From positions 1 to 64,000 of the forward strand of contig SMOI01000016.1 of the NCBI GenBank assembly GCA_008000375.1: a DNA stretch of 64,000 bases, in the 5' to 3' direction. The translations under genes were made by a program, and so were the position numbers. Below the pieces are notes generated by a model. That model saw only the letters and a list, made by a program, of their open reading frames with translations, was not told where the DNA came from and searched no databases. Below, piece by piece: positions 52,203 through 63,721 of the stretch. The first letter of the stretch is position 1. Every line of letters begins with the position of its first letter. This DNA comes from Poteriospumella lacustris. Lineage: Eukaryota > Sar > Chrysophyceae > Chromulinales > Dinobryaceae.

Positions 52203-55200
52203 TTAAGCCTTGACACCACCGCGTCCACTGGCCGCTCCACGGCCCCGCTTCTTCGCTGGTGCCGAGTCGTCCTCGTCCACATCGCCACCGGCGTTCGCGT
52301 CTTCGTTCTCCGTCTCCGCCGCAGCAGATGCTGTCAGCAGTCCCGCGTTGCCCGCTTTGCCGCGCACGTTCGTCACTGTGCGCTGCACCGCCGAGATACC
52401 GTCCACAAACCTCGTCCGGAAGATAACGTTTGCGTTGTTGAACATGCCTTCCTTCAAGCTCACCACGATGAACTGCGACGACGAGAAGTGCGAGCGGATC
52501 ATCATGCCGATGTTCTGGGTGTGCGACAGATCCAGCGCCGCGTCTACCTCGTCCAGAATGTACATCGGCGCCGGTTTGAACAACAACAGCGCGAGAATCA
52601 GCGACAGCGCCAACAATGATCGCTGGCCACCCGACAACTCCGTCAGTGACTCCTTCCAGGTGTTGTTGAAGGCCACTTTCACCTCCAGACCTTCGGTCAC
52701 GTCCATGCCCTCCGGAGGCTCTAACTTCGCCTGGGTGCCGGGTAAGAGCATCGAGAAGATCGACCCAAAGTCGCGGTTGACTTGCTGCCAAGTCTTCTTC
52801 AGCGCTTGCGCCTTCTTCACGTCCAGCTCCTCGATGACTGACTCGATCTTCGCCTTGTCGTTCAGGATCACTTGTCGCTTGCGGTTCAGGTCTTCGTACT
52901 CCGCCTCGGCGTTCTCGATCATTCCCATGACCTTCTTGTTGATCTTCTTCGACAATTTATCCTGCTCGGCCTTCAGCTCCTTCAGGCGGCGGTACGCACT
53001 CGCCGTGTCGGTGTTCGTGAAGTCGTAGTCGGTGCCGGATTGGCCGAAGAACGCCTTCTCTCGCTCGATCCACGGGTGCTGCTTGACCAAGTTGGCAATC
53101 ACCTTCGACGCCTCTTTGAAGTCCTTGTCCCATTGCTTTAGGCGGTGCGTGATCTTACGCGCCTCCAAACTCGCGTTTTGCGCCTCCTTCAAGAACGTAT
53201 CTCGCTTCTGCTGCAACACCTGGATCTCCTTCGAGCAGCGGTTCACGTCTTCTTGTTTGTGCTGGACGGCCAACTTGGCCTCCTCATACGCTGCACGCAC
53301 GGTCACAAGCTTCTCGTCAGCCACTGCCGCCTCTTGGCGCAGTCGCTTCAACGCGGCCTCCGAGATCTGCAGCTGCTCTTGCAGTGTCGCCTTCTCATTC
53401 TGCAGGGAGTGGCGCTCTGCGTCCAACGCGTCGCGACGCGACTTGAGCTGCATCAACTCCGATTTGATCGTGCTCGACACCTTCTGCACGGCCTTGACCT
53501 CGTTCTCAAACTCCTTCAGCTTCTGTTCGCGCTGCTTCGCCTTCGACTTTTCTGCGGTGGCCAGCTGCTTCAATTCCGCCTTCGCCTTCTTCAGCAGCTC
53601 TTGCAGCGTCACCATCTCTTCCTCTTGGCGTGCTAACGACGCCTCTGTCTCTTGGATCTGCTGTGCCAGCTGAGCGTAGTCCGACTCGCCCAGCTTTTCC
53701 TCCAAGATTTTCAGCGCGTGCGTCTTCAGGTCGATCTGCCCCTGCACGTTGCGCTGCTGCTCCAGCTGACGCGACGCCGCAGACAACTGCGTTTGAATCG
53801 CCTCCAGCTGCTGCGACTTCGACGCGATCGTCGCCTGCGCCCCGCGCACTTGCTCGATCTTCTGCAGCAACGTGCCCAACTGGCTCACCGCACCACCCGT
53901 CACTGTGCCCGCGGGGTCGAATGTATCGCCCTCCACTGTTACGGTCAGCACGCGGATGTTTCTGTCGAAGGCGATGGCCTTCGCGATGTCCGACGACGAA
54001 CACACGATCGCACCGCCGAACACGTACTCCATCGCCTTGCGCACCGACGGCTCGAAACGCACCAAATCCAGCGCCAACTCCGCCGTTCCGCGCATCGACT
54101 GTGCGATCTGACGTGCACGGGCGATCTTGTCTTCCGCGATCACACGCGCCGACAGCTTGTTGAGCGGCAAGATCGTCACGCGTCTCTTCAGCTGGCCGTT
54201 CTGCAGCAGCAGCTTGCCCGTTTGCTCGTTGTCCACCACCACCTGGGTCAACTTCCCGCCCGCCACCACCTCCAATGCCGTCGATACCGACGCGTCCTTC
54301 ATTGCGAACAAGTTCGCCACCAAGCCCAACACGCGCGAGCGGTTGAAGCGCGGCTCGGGGTCCTTGTACTCGAACGCCAAACGCGCTTGCAGGCCGGCAT
54401 TCAAGCTCTCGTACTGGTCGCGCGCCCGGTCGATTTCTGTCGTCAGCTGCTGCATTTGACTGCGCATGGCCTTCTCGTCCACAGTGGGAGCGCCAGCTCG
54501 AGCCTGCTGCTGCAGATCAGCGATTTCCCTGCGACCGTCCTCCACCTGACGCACAATGGCGGCATGCGACTGCGACTGGTTCTTGTTCGCCTTCTTCAGT
54601 TCGGCCAACGAAGACTTCTCATGCTGGATGCGCTGTTGCGTCTGCTGGATCTTGCTGGTGGTCTCACGCTCACATTTCTCCCACGCCACGATCTGCTCAG
54701 GCACGGACAACAGCTCAGCCGTGTTTTCGTCCGCTACGCCTGCGCAGGCGTTGTGGTACTTCTCGCGCTTCGCCACATACTCCTTCTCGGCATCCACCAG
54801 CTGCTCCTCTTTTTCGCCGATCTGTCGGCCGATCGTCTCAATTTCGCGACCTTTGTCCGTGAGCGCCTTCTCCACACTCGTGATCTGCTGCGTCACCTGC
54901 TTGACGGACTCTTGTTCGGCGACGATCTGCTCTTGGTGGTTGGCTGTGGTGGTATTGAGCTTGACCAGTTCCTTGCTCAAGTCCACTTCTTTCTTCTTCA
55001 GCTCGGCCATTTCGCCACCCATCTCTTCGTCACGACGTTTGGTGATCTCGGCGATCTGGTCGGCACAGATGTCGGCCTGCTGGTTCTTCTCCGTCTGCTG
55101 GGCAAGCAGCGCGTCGTACTCGTTGGTCAGGTTCTCCTTGTCCTGCTCAGACGTCAGCACTTTCGTCTCGGCAGCTTTGTAGTCGCACGCGATGCAGAAA

Positions 55201-55967
55201 CGTTCCACCTTCTCGTACTCAGCGTTCGCTGCCTGCCACGCGTGGTAGTCTTGACGTTCGTGACGCAAGTTCTCCAGCGTCGGTGTAATCTCCTCGTCAA
55301 TGCACTTCGTGATTTCGTCCACCTTCAGTTGCTTCTTTTCGATCGTCTTCAGCGACGCTTGCTTCTTCGTTTCGAACATACGCGTACCGGCTGCCTCTTC
55401 GATCATCGACAGCGTCTCCGGTGGCTTCATGTTGAGCACCTTCGTGATGCGACCCTGCATGATCAAGAAGTGCGGGTTGTTCACGTTGAGCTGGACGCTG
55501 TGGAACATGTTCTGCACTTGGCTCTGCTGCACCGTGTGGCCGTTGATCATGTATTTGTTCTTCCCGCCGATCACCACTTGTCTTGTGACGGTGATTTGCT
55601 TGCTGCTCTCGTACCCCACCGGACTCGTGGTGACGTCGGCGTTGTTGAACACCAGGGTGACGGTGGCCTTCGTAACGCCAGCTTGGCCCATTTTGTACAC
55701 CAACTCTTGCAAATTACCCACACGCACCTACCATCCAGCATGATACAAAAGTCAGATCATGGGTCGTGTAGAATAGTGAATGACAGCTATCGGCCTCACC
55801 TGCGTCAAGTTTTGGATACCCAGCACGAAACAAATCGCATCCAGGATGTTACTTTTTCCTGTACCGTTCAATCCCGTGATGGCATTGAATTGGGGATCGA
55901 ATCCCGAAATGACGGTCTTCTGAGCATAGCTCTTGAAGCCATCGATGATGATTTCTTGCAAGTACAT
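52203..55967 (-). CDS. SMC2: Condensin subunit SMC2
   Basis: Exons 55967-55800 and 55727-52203 (72-base intron) give 1230 aa. Exon 1 encodes [20 protein letters not shown] and the Walker [10 protein letters not shown] (Thr where most SMC2 have Ser). Exon 2 gives [20 protein letters not shown], the condensin-type signature, two long coiled-coil arms, a hinge around residues 520-680 with GGAIVCSS and [11 protein letters not shown], then [20 protein letters not shown] (C motif) and [11 protein letters not shown] (Walker B). SMC2 pairs with SMC4 in condensin and compacts mitotic chromosomes. The C-terminal tail is Glu/Asp- then Lys/Arg-rich (PAKKRGRG). Length and motif order are normal. Confidence 0.95.
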
Positions 55968-56361
55968 TCCTACTCAACTCGTATGAGAGCAAGAGTAATA
56001 CCGATAGAAAACGAGAATTGACTATGCCGTACACGAACGCTTCCTGCATGCTACAAACCCAATCCCATCTCATTGGCGAAGGTTGCCGTTCAAACATGGC
56101 GAGGCAGGCTCGTCGTCATCGCTGCTGCCAAACGGCTAGCGCCCCCAGACCTGGTCTGGACAATCTGAGATATTTGTGCATCACTTGTGATCGTTTTGGC
56201 GGCAGCTGTAACGATGGACGACATTGTTGGTATTTGACTGACTTTCACGATGATTCACATTGCGAATCATGGACGTTTGATGTCCATGATTGAAGACATT
56301 TGATTGCTTGTGGGTTATTGTGGTCTTGTGAAAGTCTCTTTTTGTCAAGAAGCACGAGAAA
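55968..56361. promoter_or_regulatory. Divergent intergenic region, SMC2 / ankyrin gene
   Basis: 394 bases between opposing starts. A near-palindromic pair ATGATTCACATTGCGAATCAT occurs around 56250-56270. No gene. Confidence 0.35.
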
Positions 56362-57880
56362 ATGTTCAATTTCATTTTTGAGGGCAAAATCGGCGATATT
56401 CTCGCCCCTGTTGTGCCCACCAACAAGCTCTTTCTCGCAATTCAACACCATCGCAATAATGAAATCCAGCCAATGTGGGACTCGACAATGAGTAACCCCA
56501 ACGTTTTATCGGATGGAACTCAATCTCCGATTCATGTAGCGTGTCGCTACAACAATCGCTACGCTGTTGAGTTCGCCTTATCTCGTGGAACCAGCATTCA
56601 ACTGCCAGATCAGACCGGCAATGTCCCTTTACATTATGCTGCAAAGTATGGCAACCTTGATATGTGTCGATTTCTCATTGAAAAAGGCTCCAAGACCCAC
56701 CTGCGCAACAAGCACAACCAAACTGCCTACGATGTGGCTGAAAATCACTTAGTTCGTCAGTATCTGCTTCCTTTGGTTTTGACTGGAGAACGTGAAGCGG
56801 CAGAGGCATCAGGGGTGCCGATTCCAGGGACAGAATATGGATTCGGAGTCGGGGCCGCCCCGTACACAACGTACCTGACTGCGCCACCTCCCCCTCCTCC
56901 CATCGGAGGTGTATACAGCGCACCTCCTCCTACTGCTTTCCCTCCGCCTCCAACCCATACCGCACAGACATTCGTTCCACAAGCGCCGGCTACTCCAGGA
57001 TCCACTTTTCAGCATATTCCTCTTACGCCTGGGGCTCCTGATGCGCCACCTACTGTCGCACCTTCAGCGGCCCCAGCCGCTCCACGCGTTGAGAACCGAT
57101 CGATTCAACCAGGTATGTTCTTCAGTTTTATCTTCTCCCTCTCGTGATGGTATTCATTGCAGTTTTCGACGGATTGTAGACGGATTCCATTCGTCGGCAT
57201 CTGATCCGGTGCTGCAGCAGAAGTACGGTCATATCATTGAAGTGAAGAACATCGCGCCGCCGCCCACCGGTGCCGTTGGTGCCGGTGGCCCTCCTCCACC
57301 TCCTGTCTCGTATTATTCCTCTGCTCCATCTGGAATATATAGTCGCTACGTTGCTTACGATGCAACCACTAATTCGGCAGTACCCAACGCGCACGGCTAT
57401 CCTCCGGCAGCGGCGCCGTCTGCTTACCCAGCTCCTGCCCCGTACGGTGCATCAGCAATCTACACGCCCGCAGCGCCAGTGGCACCGGCACCGGTACCTG
57501 CACCGATGCCTTATGGTGGTGCGCCTGGCTATTACGCTGCGCCTGTGGTGGGCTCTGCTCCTGTTCCTCCTCCGATGCCATCCGGAGTCTATGCGCCCCC
57601 TTCCTCTTCCGTTGCGGCTCCTCCAACATCTACCATCGCCTCTCCTTCACTTGCTGCTCCAGTTCCTGTGACGGCTTCGCGGCTGACGGCCAATAAAGGT
57701 GATCTGGTCCAGCAAGCAAGCAACACCTTGGCGGTCGATGTGCCGATTCCCACGTTCGTGCCGCCCGTGCTGCAAACCACCCCCAAGCATAAGTCGTCCG
57801 ACTCCATGCACAGCATAGATTTACTGAGCCCTGATGGCGAAATCATTGACGCCAGTGCGTCATCTAGCTCGATTTTGTAA
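56362..57880 (+). CDS. Ankyrin-repeat protein with long proline-rich tail
   Basis: Exons 56362-57112 and 57180-57880 give 483 aa. The acceptor at 57178-57179 (TTGTAG) was preferred because the earlier TTGCAG would bring in an immediate stop. Residues 45-125 hold about three ankyrin repeats (GTQSPIHVACRYNNRYAVEF, GNVPLHYAAKYGNLDMCRFL, HNQTAYDVAENHLV). Residues 165-400 are Pro/Ala/Tyr-rich with many PPPPP and APAPYG blocks that could bind profilin, SH3 or WW domains. The C-terminus has a short conserved-looking SIDLLSPDGEIID stretch. A cytoskeletal adaptor role is inferred from composition only. Head to head with SMC2 and tail to tail with the NADAR gene, 85 bases apart. Confidence 0.75.
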
Positions 57881-57965
57881 CCAGTTCGTATAGTGCGACT
57901 TCCATTGTCAAGTAAACCGGTTGATAGTGACGCGTGTGCATTTACAACGAAGGACATTGCCGAAC

Positions 57966-59846
57966 TCAACGCCGGCGATCTCGACTATCGTCACGGCGAT
58001 TTCGACGGTCGTCACGGCTATTACAACGTTCTCTTCGGCGGTCTCGGCTTCGACTTCGAGATCGCTGATCTCGTCGACTGGGACGATCGGAACGATCGGC
58101 GCGGTCTCTTGACGACCCCCGTTCCCGTTCGTCTCGCCGATCTCGACGATCTCGACTATCACGCGGTTCGCGGTATCGAGATTCGCGGTCATCAGCTTCC
58201 TTTGGCGGCCCTTGAGTTTGAAATGATGAGCCACCAGACATGCGCATGGCATTGTTGGCGATGTCTTCGCGCGACGGTCGTCGACGATCACCTGAACCGC
58301 GTCCACCATGGCCACGTCCACCTCCATCACGCGATTGTGATTGGCCAGCAGGCAATGCTGCACCGCCTTGAGCATCGCTACGCTTGATCTTCACGTACGA
58401 ATTCTTCAGTGGGTCGCCATCCAGAGTCAGTGCCTGATACACTGAATACGAATCGGAAAAGGTCACGAAGGCTATTCCGCGTGTCGCTTGCTGTGTGACC
58501 CGGTCGCGAGGGATGTGATAACTCTCAACAGCTCCACATGACGACAGAAAGTCCAGTAATTCATCGTCAGTGGTCGAAGGATCCAAATTGCGAATGAAAA
58601 TCGTGTTTTCACTGTTGCTGTAGCCCGCGTGGCTGGCGGTTGGCTTGGCAGTCACTGTCTGTAGTAACTCGGCTTGGCGTAAATCTGTGGCATTGGTGTG
58701 AATAGTCAATCGATATGTTCCTTGTGAGTGACCAAATAGCAGCGATCCATGAATTACGGACGGTTGCATGTCTCCAGAGTCGCTGATAGAGATGGTGGCC
58801 GCCGGCGCGATGGGATGAAATGCGAACGGCGCTAGTCGAGGCTTCTCCTCCGCCGCTCCGTTGCCCACAACTGTACCATTTGAGGAACCTAAATCCACAA
58901 CATACGCTACACGATCACTGCCAATGACGAGAGCGGCATGGATTCGTGATGCGGTGCCATCAATGATCACCACGTCGTTGAAATCAGCGGAGCCGAAGAA
59001 CACAATGTTCTTGTTCTCGAACTGAATATGATTGGGATCGCCGATCTCCGGCTCCTCCACAACCTCTTTCTCTTTCCCATTTTTGTTGTTGCCGTTGCCG
59101 CTGTTTTTGGAAGCCGCCTTCGCAGCCTTTTGCTTAGCTTGAGCCATGGCAATGCGGCGGCGCACTGCATCATTCACTGGATCGTCGATATCTACGACTG
59201 CTCGTACGTCTTCCTTGTGCATCAAGATCAAATGATCTTGAATCCAGGTGTCAATGTCTGAACCATGGTCGATTTCTTGTCGTATTTGTTGAAGAAGCAG
59301 GCCCAGATGGTTCTGTCCCTTGTGGGCCGGAGTGACGCCCCAATATTGGTCGTTGTAGTCGTTCTGATGAATCAGCTTTTTGTGTCCTGTTTTCATTAGC
59401 ACCATCTTCAACGCCCGAGAACGCATAAACTTATCGCGCAAGAGCTTTTTCCCTATTTCGAGACCGACATCAGCCCAATCTGCCTTCACCTTCGAAGGGT
59501 CAGCCTTGTGACGGCTGACAAAGCGCTTCACGTCCACGATGTCATTCATTAATCGAATCGCGTTGCGATCATCTGCCCCGATAAACTTTGAAGCATGGAG
59601 AGCATGCTCAAAGGATGGATACGGTAAGCTGTCTCCTTTGAGGACCACCTCGCATTTATGCGCCGGCAATAATGGCTCCCACTCGCCAGAAAAGCCAATG
59701 ATTGCTTCATCTTTGGCATAGCCTTTTGTTTGAGGTTCTGACCGAACGTAGGCGACTTTATCCGGATCATGAAGCTTCACATCATCGGTGTTTCTCTTGT
59801 AGATAAACTCCAGATTTCGTTGAATAATAGCGTCTTTAGCTTTCAT
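57966..59846 (-). CDS. NADAR-FHA-RRM-RS fusion protein
   Basis: Intronless, 626 aa, ATG at 59846. Residues about 45-195 are a NADAR (YbiA-like) domain: FSGEWEPLLP, YPSFEHALHASKF, IGKKLLRDKFMRSRALKMVL, NDQYWGVTPAHKGQNHLG, LLLQQIRQEI. Residues about 275-330 are an FHA domain (VFFGSADFNDVVI, ASRIHAALVI, VDLGSSNGTVVGNG), which would bind phospho-threonine. Residues 414-490 are an RRM with RNP2 IFIRNL and RNP1 RGIAFVTF. The last 120 residues are Gly- then Arg/Asp/Ser-rich, as in splicing factors. NADAR domains process ADP-ribose derivatives, and characterised members remove ADP-ribose from guanine bases. The joined domains suggest a nuclear protein that acts on modified RNA or DNA in a phosphorylation-dependent complex. 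Divergent from the Tdp1 gene. Confidence 0.85.
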   Translation of the reverse strand: MKAKDAIIQRNLEFIYKRNTDDVKLHDPDKVAYVRSEPQTKGYAKDEAIIGFSGEWEPLLPAHKCEVVLKGDSLPYPSFEHALHASKFIGADDRNAIRLMNDIVDVKRFVSRHKADPSKVKADWADVGLEIGKKLLRDKFMRSRALKMVLMKTGHKKLIHQNDYNDQYWGVTPAHKGQNHLGLLLQQIRQEIDHGSDIDTWIQDHLILMHKEDVRAVVDIDDPVNDAVRRRIAMAQAKQKAAKAASKNSGNGNNKNGKEKEVVEEPEIGDPNHIQFENKNIVFFGSADFNDVVIIDGTASRIHAALVIGSDRVAYVVDLGSSNGTVVGNGAAEEKPRLAPFAFHPIAPAATISISDSGDMQPSVIHGSLLFGHSQGTYRLTIHTNATDLRQAELLQTVTAKPTASHAGYSNSENTIFIRNLDPSTTDDELLDFLSSCGAVESYHIPRDRVTQQATRGIAFVTFSDSYSVYQALTLDGDPLKNSYVKIKRSDAQGGAALPAGQSQSRDGGGRGHGGRGSGDRRRPSREDIANNAMRMSGGSSFQTQGPPKEADDRESRYREPRDSRDRRDRRDERERGSSRDRADRSDRPSRRDQRSRSRSRDRRRERCNSRDDRRNRRDDSRDRRR

Positions 59847-60265
59847 TTTCCTTCAGCTGAGCACACTCACAAAATATGTAGGAAGGGTTGCGATATAATG
59901 AGAGTTCTCCTGATGTCCATCAGGTTCTCACTTCTGAAAATGTCTTTTGGTTCTTCGTGGTCCTTGTTCTGATTTCTCCGGGTTGTCCGTTCTCCGTTCT
60001 GCTTTCGGTGGTCGTTCACATTTTTGAAACCGACAAACTGACACATGATGATGACGACATGGCGTACATACAACTCGAATTCAAAGTCGATCGTCGATCC
60101 GTGGTCGAGATTGGAGATGGATTCGAGTCGAATCAGGTGGTGAAGGACTGGGGAGCGCATCTTTCCGTAGAAACCTTTACGAAATATCATCGATGGAATA
60201 GGTTCTGATTTGTAAACACGTTGAAAGTTAACTTGGAATGATCAATTTGCAGCATTAATGCGAGC
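59847..60265. promoter_or_regulatory. Divergent intergenic region, NADAR fusion / Tdp1
   Basis: 419 bases between opposing start codons. An open frame (59888-60208, +) exists but has no family signal. Probably a shared promoter. Confidence 0.4.
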
Positions 60266-63200
60266 ATGAGTTCAACAAGTGAGACGTTTGGTCTCCATCG
60301 GAAAAGGGGAGCTGATCACAAAGCTTACAATGGTCTTTGCTTCAGCATTCGAAACTATTTGAAGACTGTGAAGAAGGTGGAAGTTATTCGAGCGGTCATT
60401 GTCGCAACGTACAGGCTTTCCCTCCCAGCCATAATAGCAGAGTACCCCGCTCTCTTTGACACCCGTAGCCCCATTCACTTACTCGCTCTTCATGGAGAGA
60501 AAACCTCCACCAAGAAAGTTGCTTTAGATCAAGCCAGAAATGAAATTCTTCGTGCCAATAAAGTTCAATCGCTGGAGCTGTGGGAAGTGCTTCCTCAGTA
60601 CTCCGGTGGCGATGGAAAGAAGGTTCATCACGCTTATGGAGTACATCACCCGAAGTACATGATGGTATTCACAGATAAAGGCTTGCATTTGATGATATCG
60701 ACGGCCAACTTCAATGACAGCGACTGCACTGATGGCACGTGGCATGCATTTTTCCCCTTCCTGACCATGGCTGCTAGTGCCGGTCAACAGTCGAACGACG
60801 ACGTCAATGACTTTGGCGACGTGCTGCAAGATTTCGTGCAAAAGGTACCGTTGCACGTCGTTGCTGTCTGAGTATGTATTTGTTGGACTCCCCCTCATTC
60901 ATGTGAATGCTTCAATCATCTGTGCTTCAGCAATCAGAGCAGGTGAATCAAGCTGACTATACACTCGGCCCACGGACGGCTCCTCTCTGTGTCATTGATT
61001 GGATCGAGAAGTATGCTCAAGTTCGCAGTATTCGTGATCAATTTGACTTTTCGTCTGTCGCTAATGTACGTTGTAGCACTGGGTTTGTCGTATGGGCTTG
61101 TCGAACCTGATCGATGACGTTGCTTCTGTTTAGGTGCGCCTGGTCTCGACGGTCCCATGCAAACAACAACTACCGCCTTTGTCTGAGAAGGAATTGGCGT
61201 TTCTCTTCGAGCGATCTGGATATGATCGATCCATGCAACGAGTGTATCCGTGCGATTCCTGCGTACGGGAGGCCGCGTCCATTCAGGCAACACCGGCGAT
61301 GGCCTATGGCCACCACCGGGTGGGGCAACTTCTCCGCCAGAATTCGTTTCTGTAAGTACGCGCGGATTTCTTCTTGTTCTTTTCAATGGAATTCGATAAT
61401 GCGGTTGGTCTGGTGATCCGTTAGAAACCATGCTCCGCTCAGCAAGCTGTTGATTCAACAGACCAGCATTGGCCTGAGCATCAACAACGCTTTCATGGAT
61501 ACGTTTTTGCAGTCGTTGATGCCAGAGAATGACTGGGAGAGAAATAGCCCCTCGTTGATTGGCCGCCGTGAGGATGCGTATCAAATCATTTGGCCGACGT
61601 TGATTCATATGAGCGACATTCGCCGACATTTTCTGTTGCATCCGCCGCCGCTGTTCCGCCTTTCCACGTCATTGTCCAGCACACCGTCGACGATGCCAAA
61701 GGAGTCACTTGACCTCGCGACGCTTCCTCCGTCATGGTCAAGGACACAAGATAGCGAACTGGTCGAAGGCGGCGAAGATGATTCGGACGAAGACGACGCC
61801 GTCGCGGAGGAACGGGAACGACGACACGGGATTCTGTTCTTTCAGCCCTCGTTTTACGCGACGATGGAGCCCGACATTCACTCCCAATTCCACACGTACG
61901 AGCCATGGCGCACCACTGATGGCCTCTTTGCTCCTTCCCAGTTCCTGGTTCCGCATATCAAGACGTATTGTCGACTGCTGCGGGGCCCGAGCACCGCTGC
62001 CACGCCGCACCGCGCGAAGAAACAACGCCGACAGTATTCTGCCGGCACCAGCAGCGCTGCTGCCAACGTGGACAGTGCATCAATGTCCGCACCCACACCC
62101 GCGGTACCTTCATCCTCGGCCGCCGTAACGGATCGTTGTTCGTGTCCGCCGCTCGGGTGGCTGTGGCTGACCTCGGCGTGTCTGTCGCGTGGCGCCCAGG
62201 GCCGCATCGTGCCGTACAGCGTCTGCGGCGATTGCCACCATGTGCGGTCTGGGTATCGCGAGTACCGCAATTTTGAGTTGGGCGTCTTGCTCACGTCCAC
62301 GTCCAAGCGGCAGTACGTGGCGTTGACACCCACATGTCCTGTGCATCGGTCTCTGTGCTCGCCAACACGAGGCGGAGGTGGCGGCGCTACCACGCCTTCC
62401 ACGGCAGCGTTCTCGGCTGCTGCCAGCAATGTGGATGCTGAGCACCGCATCTTACCGCTGCCGTTACCGTATCAAGCCACAGGCAGTCGACCGTACTGCA
62501 ACGAGCGCCACGAGTTGCTGGTCTGTCCCTATTTCCACCAGCAGCGCGAGGTAGGCCCTCGTTGACTCTCCTGCACGCCCACGCACCGTACTCACTCGTT
62601 TGCTGATCTGGCTCCTTTCTTCTGCGTAGATACCCATGTACCTCAGCGAATTTCGCAGCCGCGATCCGCTCTTCTGCTCGTATCCAGCGTCGCCCAGCAC
62701 GAAGCTACAGGAGCATCTGACCTCTCTGCATCGCTTGCTGTCGCTGGGCCACAAGCGGCGCTTCGGGCAATCGACGCAAGAGGCGGAGCAAGCGGCGGCA
62801 GATGGTGTGGCCTCGCTTCTCGCCCGCCATCATACCGTTGGGGACACCCGCCGAGACACCGCTGCACGCGCTGCATCTGAAATGCAGTGTCGACCGCCCA
62901 AGCGACGACGCTTCGCCTTTCAGCCCACCGCTGGCGCTACCGACGCAGCAGCGCATCGCAGTCGGTCGGAGGAGGTGCCGGTGCCGCAGTCAGTCAGCGA
63001 TACCCCCGGCTACACACGATCGGTGTCTGATTCGGTGCTTTGCAGCCCCGGCGCAGGACGTGGACGGGGCGACGAGGTCGCCGCCCTCGATGATGCGGCG
63101 TTGCCGTCGATGCCACCGTCATCGCAAACTGCACACGACGAGCGGTCGCAGAAGCAGCGTCAGCGAGCCTCGTACCCTCCGGACAAGTTCTCCTCGTCCC

Positions 63201-63721
63201 AGTCGCAGCACCGCACACAGACGCAGCACGCACAAATCGTGCGCTTTTTCCCGCCGCCGCCATGGACAGACGACGCCGACGACGACGCCGAAGACACCGA
63301 CAACGAACGCGACGACGCGATGGACACCGGTGACAGTGACGATGGCGATGACCGCCGCAGCTGCGCTGAACCAGCGGTGGGCCACGCTGCTGCGCCATGG
63401 GAAGACGGCGGTGAGGTCTTCTCTCCGATGGGCGCCTCTCGAGACACCTTCGCCGCGTGGAGATCACCGTCGGCTCCGCGGAGATCGTCGTTCAGTTTGC
63501 AGTCCATCCAAACGCCCAGTGGCGACGTCGTCTACCGATTGGAGGCTACCGTCGATGAAGGTGCACTTTCCTCGCCCAGTGCCAACCCGTCGGCACGCTG
63601 CAGTTTCCTAGGCAGTCACAAGGACGACGCCGAACCGGCGGCAGAGGAGTATTCCCTGGCGAGAGAGATCAACGCCGATGGCCACGTCGTCTACACGCTC
63701 AAACGGACACTGCGCAGCTGA
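60266..63721 (+). CDS. TDP1: Tyrosyl-DNA phosphodiesterase 1, altered second motif and long C-terminal extension
   Basis: Exons 60266-60844, 60931-61065, 61134-61351, 61425-62550 and 62630-63721 give 1049 aa, compared with about 610 in human. HKN motif 1 is intact: HHPKYMMVF...LMISTANF (His, Lys, Asn). Motif 2 has VPHIKTYCR (His, Lys), then a 55-residue Ala/Ser insertion, then WLWLTSACLSRGAQG, where the usual Asn of TSANLS is Cys (codon 62179-62181). FELGVLL keeps the conserved Glu. Further insertions include an acidic loop near 61790. The last 340 residues are disordered and acidic with Arg-rich KRRRF motifs (nuclear localisation). Tdp1 removes topoisomerase I peptides and other 3' adducts from DNA in the nucleus. 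Activity may be changed by the Cys. Confidence 0.88.

Noticed and set aside
53652-56021. 789-codon + strand open frame opposite SMC2
   Set aside because: It is the antisense of a clearly conserved SMC2 gene; its Leu/Arg/His-rich composition is what codon bias on the other strand produces, and it shows no domain.
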